This document shows, piece by piece, positions 16,134 to 27,699 of a stretch of 64,000 nucleotides of DNA. The stretch spans positions 372,001-436,000 of the forward strand of contig KV748230.1 in the NCBI GenBank assembly GCA_001692895.1, read 5' to 3'. The position numbers and the translations under genes were made by a program. The notes beneath the pieces are model-generated. The model saw only the letters and a program-made list of their open reading frames with translations. It searched no databases and had not been told where the DNA came from. Each line of letters opens with the position of its first letter. Position 1 is the stretch's first letter. The stretch comes from Cenococcum geophilum 1.58. Taxonomy: Eukaryota; Ascomycota; Dothideomycetes; Gloniales; Gloniaceae.

Positions 16134-18881
16134 GTAGCTTTAAGTAATACTCTTTTCTAGTTAATAAAAGAGCAACTAATAGTAACCCTACTTGCGTATA
16201 ATAGGTACCCAACTATCTCCTTATATAAGTATATTCTTAAAGTTATTAAGCTTAATGCCTAATTTATTTATATTTTTAATGCAAAATAGAAATAGAGTAT
16301 CTATAGGAATAATATAGAAAGTAATATACCCTAAGGGGGTTTAGACCCTAATTATGCTAAGAGAGATTATAGTACCCTTACTAAAACGAATTATATATTA
16401 GCCTGCTGTTAAATAGTTAATCTAAACAGAGTTATTAAACTGCTAAAGGGCTTAAACTTAAGGTTCTCCTACTATAGATACTTCTACGGCTCTAGTATCT
16501 AGTATAATACCATAGAAGACATTTACTAAGTATCTGTTATTAAAGGAGAACGCGGAGCTCTCCTTTAGCTTATTAAAGATATTTAACTTTATAATAGAAT
16601 AGAGCGTAGATTATTTATTAAGAATAGTAACGGATTATATACTATCTACCTCACTATACTTAGTAAAGTATTGGTTAGGTAAGTAGTCCTTAATTTCTAT
16701 ATCTATAAGGAGCTGTTCGGCCTTATTAACTTTACCTTTAAGATTTTTTACGCCTTTATATTAAACCAGAAAGCTTTAAAAGTAGGCTATAATAGCCTTA
16801 TAATTTCTAACATTTCTTATACTCTAGTAAAACTTATTATATACCTCCTTTCGTTTATTAAGAGAATGCCTAGTTAACTAGTAATTTAGTGTTTTATAAA
16901 CGTAACACTTCTTTTGGCGATTACTTTAAAATAAACCTCTATAAGGACCTTTACCTTTACTATATAGTTATTAATTATACCCTCTACTGTATTACCTACT
17001 ACGGCTACTATATATTTAATTAGTTTAGTTATAATTATATTAGTTAGGCGGGTTAATTAAAGTAGGTTAGAGTTAGGCGTTAAATTACTATACTTCTTAA
17101 AAGCGTAGAGCGGTGCTAATAGAAGATCTTAATTAAGTATATATACCTTTATAAGTATTTATAGGATTAAAGAAAGTAAGGTTGTATTCTTTAACACCTT
17201 AGCATATGCTAATAACTTAATTACGTAGGCTAAAATCCTCTTAATATGATTTGGATAAACCACGCTAAATTATCTAAAGTTAATTAAAGAGCTTTTAAAG
17301 ATAATCAAGCCGAGGGACACCTAGGTTTATAGCAATAATCCTTAAAAAGGTAATCTCTTTCTATTCTAATATATACTACTATTTATTCTCTTCTATTTTA
17401 AAGTGGTATCTTAACTTATATATTATACGGTTAAAATTATATCCTTTTCCTACTAAATAATTATAATAGAAGGTACTAGCTCGGCCCTTAAGCATAACAG
17501 AATAGGCGTTGTGGTATTAATTAGACTCTATTTCTACTTTTTAGCAATAGTTATAGAAGATACGTAGTTTCAAATTAAGAACATTATATAATTCCCCGCT
17601 AAACTTCTTCTTTTAATCTAAATAAAGCATTGCAAGCTCTATAAGCAATTTTAAACTACCTCTAATTTAAGATTAAGATAGAGGACGTAGGAGTTATATT
17701 ATAGGCTATAGTAGGGACGTAGGTCTAATTAGTAGAGTCTAAAGGTTAGTAAATTATAAAGCAATAGGATCTTATGCCTACTTTTATTAGGGTATAGTAT
17801 CTAAAGTTAAAGTTACGAGTTAAATTGGATATAGAGGAGTTAAAGGCGGAGGTAGATTCGTCTCTTAAGGTATATTACTTAGATTCCATCGTAAGTTAAG
17901 CTTCTTTATAGTATATAGTTAGTGCTTAATCTCTTATAGAGTCCATTTATGCTTCTTTTACATTAATAACCTACTCCTAAATGTTATCCCTAATAGTAAC
18001 CCCGTCTATAGGTATAAACACTCTATACTCCTATAAGAAGTTATAAAAGTTTTATATAATGTCCTTCTTTATAGAAGTTTATATTCCCTTTATCTATCTA
18101 ATAAAATTCTCCCTTACACAGTACTATAGTATAGTATTATTATATTCGCTATCTTTATAGTATACCATATAGTGTAATAAGAATCCATTTAAATCTTGCT
18201 GATTAACATCTTTAAGGTTAGTTATGTCGGTGTTCTATATCTCTGGGTTAATATTATCCTTATACTTCTTTGGGTAGGTTAACGCTATAATAGCTATTAT
18301 TAAAGGTTGTTTAACGTGTAATTAGGTAGTAATCGTAATCCCATAGTCTGCGAAGGTACACCAAAGGTATTAAGATGGTTGTTTTAACGCGTTTTTATTA
18401 ACAAAAAAAATAAGGAAATAAAGGTTGTTCAATATGTTTTGGTTATTAACTTGGGACCTTAGGTTTAGTAATACTTTTAACCTAAAGTACTCAACCAAAT
18501 CTTTATAAACGCGGTTATTCTGCGTAATAAACGCAACTTAGTATCTCCTAGTACTTAGTAACACTTCTATTACTAGTTTTCCGCAAGTTTAAGGTAGCAC
18601 AGTATCGCTAGAATCCATTCTATATAAGCGCATATAGCACCCCTATATAAGACTATCTCTTCTATTTAAAAACCTAGCTGCTCTGTAGTTGACTATATAT
18701 TTAACCACTAATTAGTATTAGTTACATAGGGTGACTTACCAATAACGACTACTTGAGTAGGTTATAGTAATGTTAGTTAATAAAGCTTATTAATTGAAAT
18801 GAGGGAGGGCGAGGAGCTTAAGACTCCTCGCTACGCTAGTGCTGCGGCGTTACATAATGACCACTTACCTCATTCCCGACA
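16134..18881 (-). mobile_element. Copia-type LTR element G, 5' half (LTR, gag, protease), broken
   Basis: Minus-strand fossil. The outer end at 18881 reads TGTCGGGAATGAGG on the minus strand, a common style of Copia LTR start, and interrupts element F there. A gag frame opens with ATG at 18618 (MDSSDTVLP). A retropepsin region with an LDT-type active-site context follows near 16470-16520, then a segment resembling the protease-integrase linker (KNINKLGIKLNN) at about 16220-16280. Integrase, RT, RNase H and 3' LTR are absent; the copy ends at the ambiguous patch. The Copia assignment rests on the protease style and is moderately sure. Many breaks. Confidence 0.6.
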
Positions 18882-20650
18882 CCTATAAACTTTTAATTAA
18901 GTTTCTTTAAGGGTCGTTAAGTCTTTAGGTTTTATATATTTAGGTAAACTATATTACCTTCCTTAAAGTCCTATACAGGAGCTCGTCCTTTGTTTATATG
19001 CTATTCCTATACTATTTAAGCGTATACTAATTTACTTTCTAATAGTTCTATTAACTGCTTTATTTAATTAGCGAAGTTATACGCATTAATTAGTTAAATC
19101 CTCTTAATTATAGGTCCTGTTATATTAATTTTGGGTTATAGTTTAAATCTAAGTTAAGGGTTTTATCTGTAGGTTGTGTAGAACAGCGTTACGCCTATTA
19201 ATTTATTTCTCGTATTATTTGCAGTAAACTTAGCTAAAGGTAGCCACTTTTCCCAGTTATCTTATAGGTAGAAGCAGTATATTTATAGGTATTATTCTAT
19301 AATTGCGTTTATAATTTTAGTTTAACTATCTATCTCTGAATAAAATATAGTTAAGAGTCGTATTTATATACTTAATTATTTATATAGGGCTTACCAGAAG
19401 TCTAAAATAAACTAGCTTCCACAGTTAGATATTATTAAATTAGGAAGTCCGTATAGCTTAAATATATACTTAATAAAACATTTAGCTACTAATATTGTAT
19501 TAATTAAGTCTATAGGAATTATATATTGCATTTTTATAAGATGGTTAATAACTACTATAATACTTATAAACCTATTACTATTAGGCAGGTTAACTATAAA
19601 GTTAATTAAGATATCTCGCCATCTTTATATTAGAATTGGCAACGGTTAAAGTACTCCTTGCTTCTTTATATAAGAGGTCTTCCCACACATGCACATTCTA
19701 TATACTCGAACGCATTTTCTTATATAGTCGTGCATTATAGGCTAGTAGAATTCGTAATTAATTTACAATCCGTTCGTTAGAGGCGTTAGTAGGTAAGTTC
19801 TATAATTGTTATATTAATAAGTTAGGCTTCTAATTAAGTTTACTAGGTTAGTACGTAATCTTAAAGTCAAATTATAAGAGGTATTCAGCCCAACAAATTT
19901 GGCGTTGCGGTAATTGCTTTATAGTTATTAAGTACTATAGGTTTTTATAGTCCGTTAATACGCGTATTAGGAATAGCGATCCTTTAAATTCTAGACGCCA
20001 TTATTTAAAATATCTAATAATTGCAAGCAGTTCCTTATTATAAATCTTATAGTTTAATTTAGCAGGGGTAAGTTTCTGGGAGAGAAAGGCTGCTAGGCGT
20101 AGCTCGCCGTTCTTATTATATTGCAATAATACTCCTCCTAGTACATAATTAGACGAGTCTATTTTAACAATATATTTAAGGTCCGGATTAAAGTAGATAA
20201 GAATTAAAGCAGTTATAAAATAATATTTTAGGTTGTTAAAAGCTTGTTTATATTTAGTAGTTTATTTAAATCTTATATTCTTCCTTATTAAGTTTACTAA
20301 TAGCTAAATAATTTTTAAGAAGTAATTAATAAATTAATAATAGAAATTTACAAATCCTAGAAATCCTTAGATGTTTTATATACTACTAGGACTTTCCTAG
20401 TTTATAATTATAGCAATTTTCTTAAAGTCTATTTTAATTCTATTATAGGATATAATTAGGCCTAAGTACGTAACTTCGGACGTGTGGAACTTGTATTTCT
20501 TAATATCGCATTATAAGCCCGCGTCTTATAGGCGTTTAAGGACTATTTAGACGTGCTTCTAATACTTAAAACGCGAAGACAAATAGATTAAAATATTATT
20601 AATATACGTGGTAATAAATATATTAAGGAATTTGCGAAGCGTATTGTTAA
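18882..20650 (-). mobile_element. Ty3/gypsy element F, left part (integrase to RT), broken
   Basis: Minus-strand fossil. The integrase C-terminus starts at 18882, cut there by the Copia LTR, with the integrase core about 19450-19800, RNase H about 19850-20300 and RT to 20650. The RT reading breaks at GTTAA (20646-20650) and resumes after the same GTTAA at 40958-40962, which frames element D. The RT alignment with element B is smooth across the join. Dozens of breaks. Confidence 0.82.
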
Positions 20651-20844
20651 TATTATAGAATAGAGGCAGTGGCTACAGAGCGTATGTATTCAAGAAGTCT
20701 ATAAGACGTTACGTGATTAATTGTAAGGGTCGAGGGCATAAGGAGGTAATATACCTACGCGTAGCTGATATAAGCTATACGCGAGGTATATATAAGAGCA
20801 TAGGGCTCTCCTATAGAGGCCCCTAAGGTAGAGTTTTATAACAC
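20651..20844 (-). repeat. 3' LTR of element D
   Basis: 194 bp, matching 40775-40957 along its length. Followed at 20845 by CTACCCCCCC, the complement of a polypurine tract, which fixes the minus orientation. A third, cut copy lies at 46470-46555. Confidence 0.85.
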
Positions 20845-21008
20845 TACCCCCCCTTTTATAAAGGCGGAGCTCCGGTAACGCTATAGTTACTATATATATA
20901 TAAAAGGGACACTTAAGGTATAGAAAAGAAGAAAAGGGGGGTATTGCTAAAGGTTTAAAGCAATGTTATATAATAAGGCTTGGCAACTAAGAATCCAACT
21001 AATTAGAT

Positions 21009-21031
21009 AACTTTAACCGCCGGTTAAAGTT
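21009..21031 (-). repeat. Palindromic module, copy 2 (3' UTR of element D)
   Basis: Same 23-bp core as at 11345. Flanks AACTAATTAGAT on the left and CTTAGATATCTTAAC on the right. It lies between the chromodomain end and the polypurine tract of D. Confidence 0.9.
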
Positions 21032-21039
21032 CTTAGATA

Positions 21040-24000
21040 TCTTAACAATATTCCGGTTACGTAATTATACTTTACCGCAATCTAACGCAATTTAACGGTG
21101 ATTTGCCCTTACGTAGTAATATATAATGGTTTAAGTCTATAAGGGCTCCTATAGAGGATTAGGTATAAAATCTCTGCTTAGGCCTAGTTTCTATAAGTTC
21201 GCGTAGTAAAAGTCGCTAATTAGATCCTTTATATTTTTAAAGTCTTCCTATAGTTACTATTCTGGCTAATCTATATTAAATCCTATATATATAGCTCTGT
21301 AGTAAAGCCGTTGTCCTTTACCTTTGCTAAAGTATTTAGAGTTAATAATTTGTTTAATAGTCTACTCCTTATAGTTCTTATCTTTATTCTTATCTTAGAT
21401 TAGTACTAGTAGGGGTTTAGGCTATATCTGCCCTAGTAAGGGGTTAGGCTAATAAAGGTGTAGTAGCTATAGGTAAAATACGGGCTATATCCCACGGGTA
21501 GTTAGGGTAAGTAGGAGTTTTAGCTTATATATAGCTTCCCTATTAATAACTTATTTAATTAAATAGGGGCCGAGGTTTTTATAATTAAGTAACTTTATAG
21601 GCCTCTATATAGAGATATTATATATATTTAGCTATACCTAGTCACTAACACGTATCTCCGGTAGTGGCGTTTTATAATAGTTAGTAAAGTAGACTTACTT
21701 TACTTAAGCCCAGGCCATTTCCCCCTTATAGTAATTAAGTAGGTTTTTTATTTAGTCTGTATATTGGTTAGTAAGTAGTATCTTAAGGCGTTTTTTATAT
21801 AGCAGTTTCTTATTAATTGGTTCTAGTGGCTCTATACTAAATTAAGGGTAATAACCCTTATTTACAAAGAACAGGGTAAGTCCTATAGTGGTTAAGACGT
21901 AGTTATTAGCTGCGAATTTACCTAGTAGGAGGTAATTTACTTAGTTATCTTAACTATAGGCGACTACCTATTATAGGTACGCTTTTATACTGGTATTAGC
22001 ATTTTTTAGTTACTTAGTAGTTTTATAATAGAAGGATATAAATATCTTAACGGAGATGCTAAGGCGTTAGTAGATTCGTCTCTATATATTAGAGTTAAAT
22101 TATATACCTTAGTCGGACGTAATTAAGTTAGGTAACCCATATAGTTAGTAAACTTCGCAAAAAAAGGCGTTAGTAACGTCGCTAATAGCTACGCCTTTAG
22201 TTAGGACGTAGTAGCGCTCTTTTATAAGTCGGCATATTATTTTAAGGATATTCTTATAGGTACGGCCGTGTTATTTATAGTGCGGTAGGTTAATAACGAA
22301 ATCTATAGCAATATCTACCTATGATTATATAGGTACTAGTAGAGGGTGCAGTAGTCCTTAGTACTTTATATTAAAGGCCTTAGCGCGCTTATAACTGTAG
22401 TAGGCGCCTATAAAGCGTTTAACTAAGTCTATTATTTTTAGCTAGAAGTAGTATTAGCTAAGAAGCTTATAGGTTTCTCTTTTACCTAAATAGCCGCTTA
22501 ATTAGAGGTTACAGGCCATTTAAATTAGTTGCCGTTATAGATTTTTTTAAGTTAGGGATAAATAGGCGGCCTCTATAATAGAGCCTATTCTCTTTTACTT
22601 CTAAGGCTGCTATATTAATCTAGCCTAAGCTTTAGAGGTTAGTAGGTAGTATATAGGCGCTAGCAGTCTTTACGGCAATAAGTTAATATAGTAATAAGTT
22701 AACAGAAGTATTATATGCTCTAGTAATAAGCTCGTTAATTTTAGGAGTAACTTTAGTTTTATAGTATAAAGCTAAGGTATAGTTAGCTCTATTATAGGTA
22801 ATATGCCTAGGGCTAAATTTTATACTTTTAGGATTGTTTATTGTTAGAACTAATTATAAGGGTGATCTTTAGACTAAGGAAGGTCTTATAAGTAGCATAT
22901 TAGGCCATTAGATTTAGTACCTTATACTCCTAGTCTATATATAATTTTAAAGTTAAAACTAAAGAGGAACTTGTTCTAATATGCTTAGTATTAGTTTAAC
23001 TACTTTATAGTTATAAAGTACTTAAGGTTGCAATAGTTTATAAGGACTTTAGTTAGCTAGTTAAACTCTACTAAGGAGAGTTCTAATTAGAATTCTTTAA
23101 ACGCTTATACAATTATCCCTTAGCACGTCAGGGTCCAACGAGTAAGTGATCCGTGCGGGAACACCGTTTTTAAAAACGCATAAATACCTACCGCAATGCC
23201 TTCTAATCGTGCTAGGTTTTCTGCAGAAAGGATAAGTGCTAGTAATCTTATATTGAGTGACTCAACTTTAAAGAATAAGCTTATATATTAAAATACTATA
23301 GAGTTTGGCCTCTATTAAAAGCTTCGTATTCCTAAGTACGGGCGTTAAATGCAGGTCAATTGATTGGCTGGATCCTATCGATAACAATTAGACCCGAATT
23401 GACGTGCTAAGGGATAAGGAGTTCTTTATTATAGATCTTATTGTTAAAGTCTTATAGTATAAGCTTAGACAAGTAGAATATAACTAGGTAAAGGAGACCG
23501 TTATTACCTATTTAGGAAAGGACGCCTGCGTTAACATAGTCTAAGGAGTCGGTTTTAAAATAGAGTTATTATCTTGGTGTAAAGTATGCTAGGATAGGTG
23601 CTTTAGTAAAGGCATTTTTAAGGTCTTAAAACGCCTTCTTATATTTAGGCGTCTAGGTAAAGCGTAGGTAAGTTTTTCTTCCTTTTATAAAAAGGCCCTT
23701 TATTTGCATTATTGCTATAAGTAGTGCTACTACGCCTAAGAAGTTATATATAAATTTCTAATAAAAGTTAGCAAAACTAAGGAAGGCTTATACGTCCTTA
23801 ATATAGTTAGGGGCTTGCTATTTAGTAACTATATATACCTTCTTAGGGTCTATATAGACACCTTTAGTAGTAATAATTAGTTTAAGGTATTTTACTTTTA
23901 TAACTAAGAATTCGCACTTCTTTAAATTAATATAAAGTCTTACGTCCCTAAGGCGCTATAGGACCTTTTAAATGTGCTCGATATACTTAAAAGGGTTACT

Positions 24001-25019
24001 ACTATAAATAAGTATATTATCTAGGTACATAGAGCAGAAGTTATTAAGGTAATCCTATAAGGCGTTATTAATATAGCCTTAGAAGGTGCCTAGGCCATTA
24101 TATATGCTAAAGGGTATAATAATATATTTAAATTAGCTAAAGCGTAATACGAATATAGTTTTCTATTTATTACCTTCCCGTATTTAAAGATAGTTAAAGG
24201 CGGCGATAATATTAAGCTTAGTATAGATTTTGGCTTAACTAAGCCGCTTAAGGGTCTTACGTATAAGCGGTACTAGGTATTAGTTTTTAATTATAATAGC
24301 GTTAAGTCCTCTATAGTTAACGTAAAATTAAATATCTTCTTTTAGATTTTTAGCGAGAAGGATAGGGGTAGCTACTAGTAATATGCTAGGACGAATAAAT
24401 CCTTTATTAAGGTGCTCGTTAATATACTTTTTTATAACTAGAAGTTCGTCCTTTAATATTAAGTAGGATCTCTTATAAGGTAGCATTTTCCTTATTTAAT
24501 ATTAATAGTATAGTTATTAGGTTATTATAGGGGAGTATATCTACGCCCTTTTATAAGTATATATTAATAAAGTTATAGTACCTCTTAGGGAGGAGCTTAT
24601 GGAGTTCTTTATTGGTAAGTCCTTTTTTAAGCTTTATAAACTTCTTAAAGTCTAAAGCTAAAAGTCTATAGAGTTCTATAGGGGCGTCGTTATCTAAAAG
24701 GTTAATTATATCTATTCTATTACTATAGAGGACATAGTCCTATTCTTTATTAAGCTTATATAGTTATAATTAAAAAGCTATAGTAACGGTTTAGCGTTTC
24801 TTATATACTATATAGTAGAAGGCCGCGGCACTTATATAGTGGTAATTAGTTATAGGTAGGGTAATAAGGGGTTTCTTAGGTTTATATCCTAGTAAGTAAA
24901 TAGAGGTAGCTAGGCTATGTCCTAGGCAAGTCTTTCTACAGTATTTAAAGTTAAAGGTTACTTCTTTTTTTCCCTAGTTAATAGCGGGGTTATATTATTT
25001 AAGCTAGCTTATTCTAAGA
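21040..25019 (-). pseudogene. pol region of element D (fossil)
   Basis: A chromodomain-like segment near 21190-21330, integrase, RNase H and RT are legible in gypsy order on the minus strand. The protease side ends at the LINE insertion. It is interrupted by a 299-bp MITE at 23116. Heavily broken. Confidence 0.75.
23116..23414. mobile_element. 299-bp MITE with TA target duplication
   Basis: Terminal inverted repeats TCCCTTAGCACGTCA and TGACGTGCTAAGGGA, the pairing continuing imperfectly inward to GGGTC/GACCC, with TA on each side (23114-23115, 23415-23416). Removing it and one TA restores continuous RNase H-region sequence of element D. TA targets are typical of the Tc1/mariner/pogo superfamily. 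It keeps normal CA/TG content, so it inserted after most RIP of its host. No coding capacity. It shares its outer bases with the MITE at 46300. Confidence 0.85.
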
Positions 25020-25034
25020 ATAATAGGGTAGTTA

Positions 25035-25400
25035 CAACCTTAAAGTGCATTTATATAAGGAATCCCCACAACACAATGTAATCGCCCGCCAAAGAAACCT
25101 GCGAAACAAGCCTAACAGAGCTCCCACGAGCTCCAGAGGACTACAGAAACCCTTCCTATCAAAACCACACACCCTAATTCGGCGTTAGTGGAAACTATAT
25201 GTGGTGTTTTCCAATATACAGCCCCTAAAACCGGATCATAACAAACAAACAAACCCCTAACCTTAACCCCAACCACCCTAACCACCCTAATTGAATAGCG
25301 CGCCTTTTAAGAACGCGTTCTATAGACTATATAAACCGCAGAATAAACCCAGCAGGCACTACAGAAACGATCTCTTAATGTAGACGAGGAGCGCTCCACC
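25035..25400 (+). other. LINE 5' untranslated region with telomere-like runs
   Basis: From about 25065 it is GC-richer and less mutated than the rest of the LINE. Between about 25253 and 25292 there are several CCCTAA-like hexamers with irregular spacing. LINE 5' UTRs usually hold an internal promoter, but no specific motif is recognised. Confidence 0.5.
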
Positions 25401-26640
25401 ATGCTCTCCTTCCTTACCACCGCGATCACAACCCTCTAGATAGCCTTCGCCATGTTAGCGGAGCTTATCTGGACCTAAGGAACCTAGGAGTAATATGCCT
25501 AGGATATAAAGGTAATCCGGACAGATATTGGCGCCCTTAGGAAGGCTGTAACGATAGCTATAAAGAGCGGACCGACGTTTATAGGCCCGCTGTTGTACAT
25601 ACACGTCGCTGCCACTATACCTATAATGCCCTAAGCTATAAGATAAGTTGCCTATAAACCTATAGAAGTATATAAGATTATAATCCGCATAGGCGACGCC
25701 ACTAACTGTAATGAAACCTTAAAGTAGAATAGCTAAGCCCTAGTACATAAACTCTAGGCCGTAGGACCCCTAGATACCCACAGGATATAGGCCGTAAAGA
25801 AGTTATAAAGCGGTAACGTTAGGGCGTATATCACGGATAAAGACGTAAAAGATAGGCTGCTATAAGAAACAGAGTAGATGAAGGTCCTTGGATGCTCTGC
25901 TATACTAGCTGTTCCGCTAGTACTAGTAAAGGTTTACGCGGTACCTACGAGCCTCGCTATCTAAGGCTTAGAGGCTAAGCAGACAATAGAAGATATAATA
26001 AAGTAGAACTGTACTATAGCGGGGCTTATAGTAGAAAGGCTGGCGTAGAAAAGGCCAGGAAGAATCCGAACGGGATAAAAGGTTAAATTGTTACTTATTA
26101 TGGGCATATAGTTAGAAGAGTTAGTAAATGCGCTATTTAATCGGGGCCTTTTCCTAGGAGGAGACCACTACCTAGTTATAAGGCATAAGACAACGTTTCT
26201 AGTAACGTAGTGCTTTAAATACTAAGGCTTTAACTATATAGCCAAGAGTTATAGGAGAGAAGCTAGATGCGGACGCTGCGCTAGGTAATATAATACTAGC
26301 AAATGTATAGGAGACCTACCTAAAAAGTGTATTAACTATAAAGCAGACTATAAGGTATAGAACGGGGCGTATAGTGTTAAGTAGACATAGTAGGAGAAGG
26401 CTGCAGCAATTAGGGCCTATACGCCAACACACTACGTAGGCACCCATAAGGCACCTACGAGCGGACAGCAATCATAATTACAGTACGAGATCACTACTAA
26501 GGAGGTCTTACAATAAGCCAAGAAAAGGAAGCTAAAGGAGATAGTTATATAAGAGAGCTCTATATAGGCAGAGGAAGCCCCCCAAAAGGTTAGCCGGCCG
26601 TAGACTTTTAATTATTTTAGAAAGGAAATAGGCTAGAGGA
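25401..26640 (+). pseudogene. LINE ORF1, nucleic-acid-binding protein with CCHC knuckles
   Basis: ATG at 25401 (MLSFLTTAITTL) opens a frame that stays readable, apart from in-frame stops, to about 26640. At 26268 the same frame reads RCGRCA, followed by remnants of further C-x2-C-x4-H-x4-C knuckles to about 26400 (KCIGDLPKKC and similar). ORF1 proteins of this kind bind the LINE RNA. Several Cys and His codons have become Tyr, the expected result of G-to-A change. The stops are mainly TAG and TAA at former Gln or Trp codons. Dead. Confidence 0.7.
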
Positions 26641-26649
26641 CCCTCTAAT

Positions 26650-27141
26650 TAACACTCTAAACAGCACTATATAGTAGTATATACGCCCTAATTTAAATCC
26701 TAGCAACCTAGGAGCCTTTACTAAATATAGAGTTTAATATAGAGGTGGAAGCAGAAGTCTAGATCTAAAGAGAGGTATTTAGAGGCTCTAAAACTGCGTT
26801 ATAAGGAAGTAAATGGATGCTAAAGGGCACCAACTTAGCTAACTTAGAGGCTAGTATAGACCTCTTATATTAGGACACCGGAAAACACTTATAATTATAT
26901 AATATAATACCAATAATAGTAGGAACGGCGTACTGCTCTATTTCCTATAAGAGGTGGAGTAGGTGGACCCCTAGCTAGATATATTAGCCATCTAAGAGCT
27001 ATAGTAGAGGGACCAAGGAAATATAATATATACTATAAAATCCTACTACTTAGTATACGCGGAAGTAGGCAATATAAGGGTCTGCTTTTATATAAATAAG
27101 GCTATTAACATAAATAAGTAGGCGCCTATACACTACTTAGC
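26650..27141 (+). pseudogene. LINE ORF2, start of the AP-endonuclease domain
   Basis: The frame reading YYLVYAEVGNIRVCFYINK near 27050-27110 is the middle of an apurinic-endonuclease-type LINE nuclease domain. It continues after gypsy E at 34062 in the same sense (ADVYIIKLEGYKRT). The exact ORF2 start is not clear. Confidence 0.6.
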
Positions 27142-27328
27142 TGTTATAGTGCTATAATAAAGTAGATTAAATAACTACGTTGTGGTATAAAGAGGGGAAG
27201 AAGGTGGAAAGGGGGTATTATATATAAATAGTAGGGCCGGCCGCTAAGTCGCTAGTGGTGGGCTAGCTAATAGTAGGGAATAGTACAAGATAGTATAAAA
27301 TAGTATGCGTTAGGTCAGTGCCGTAATA
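27142..27328 (-). repeat. 3' LTR of element E
   Basis: 187 bp, the partner of 33870-34056. On the minus strand it starts TATTACGGCACTGACC, adjacent to the purine tract. Confidence 0.9.
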
Positions 27329-27584
27329 GTACTCCTCTCCCCTAGATGGTTTAGTCCCTAAACTAAATAGATAACTTAAAAATAGGCAGTATATGGGGTT
27401 GCCTATTTTCTACCGCAAAGATATTAGTTCCGCTTACCGCCCTTAACTAAGCTAATAGCGATTTTCTATGCCGGGCATAGAAAATCCTAATTGGTTAGTT
27501 TAGTAAGTAAGGTCGGCAAAACTCTATACCGCCACCTAAATCGGTCCGTATAGCGTTTCTTAGTAAGAATTTAGCTAATTAAAT

Positions 27585-27607
27585 AACTTTAACCGCCGGT
27601 TAAAGTT
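27585..27607 (-). repeat. Palindromic module, copy 3 (3' UTR of element E)
   Basis: Same 23-bp core. Flanks GCTAATTAAAT on the left and CTATAATATCTTAACC on the right. It again sits between the chromodomain end and the polypurine tract. Confidence 0.9.
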
Positions 27608-27699
27608 CTATAATATCTTAACCACCATAAATTTTAATGCGGTGGTTGGCTGTGACCTTAGTATGACTTTTTCTTATCTTATACCTAGTCTGGGGGTTT

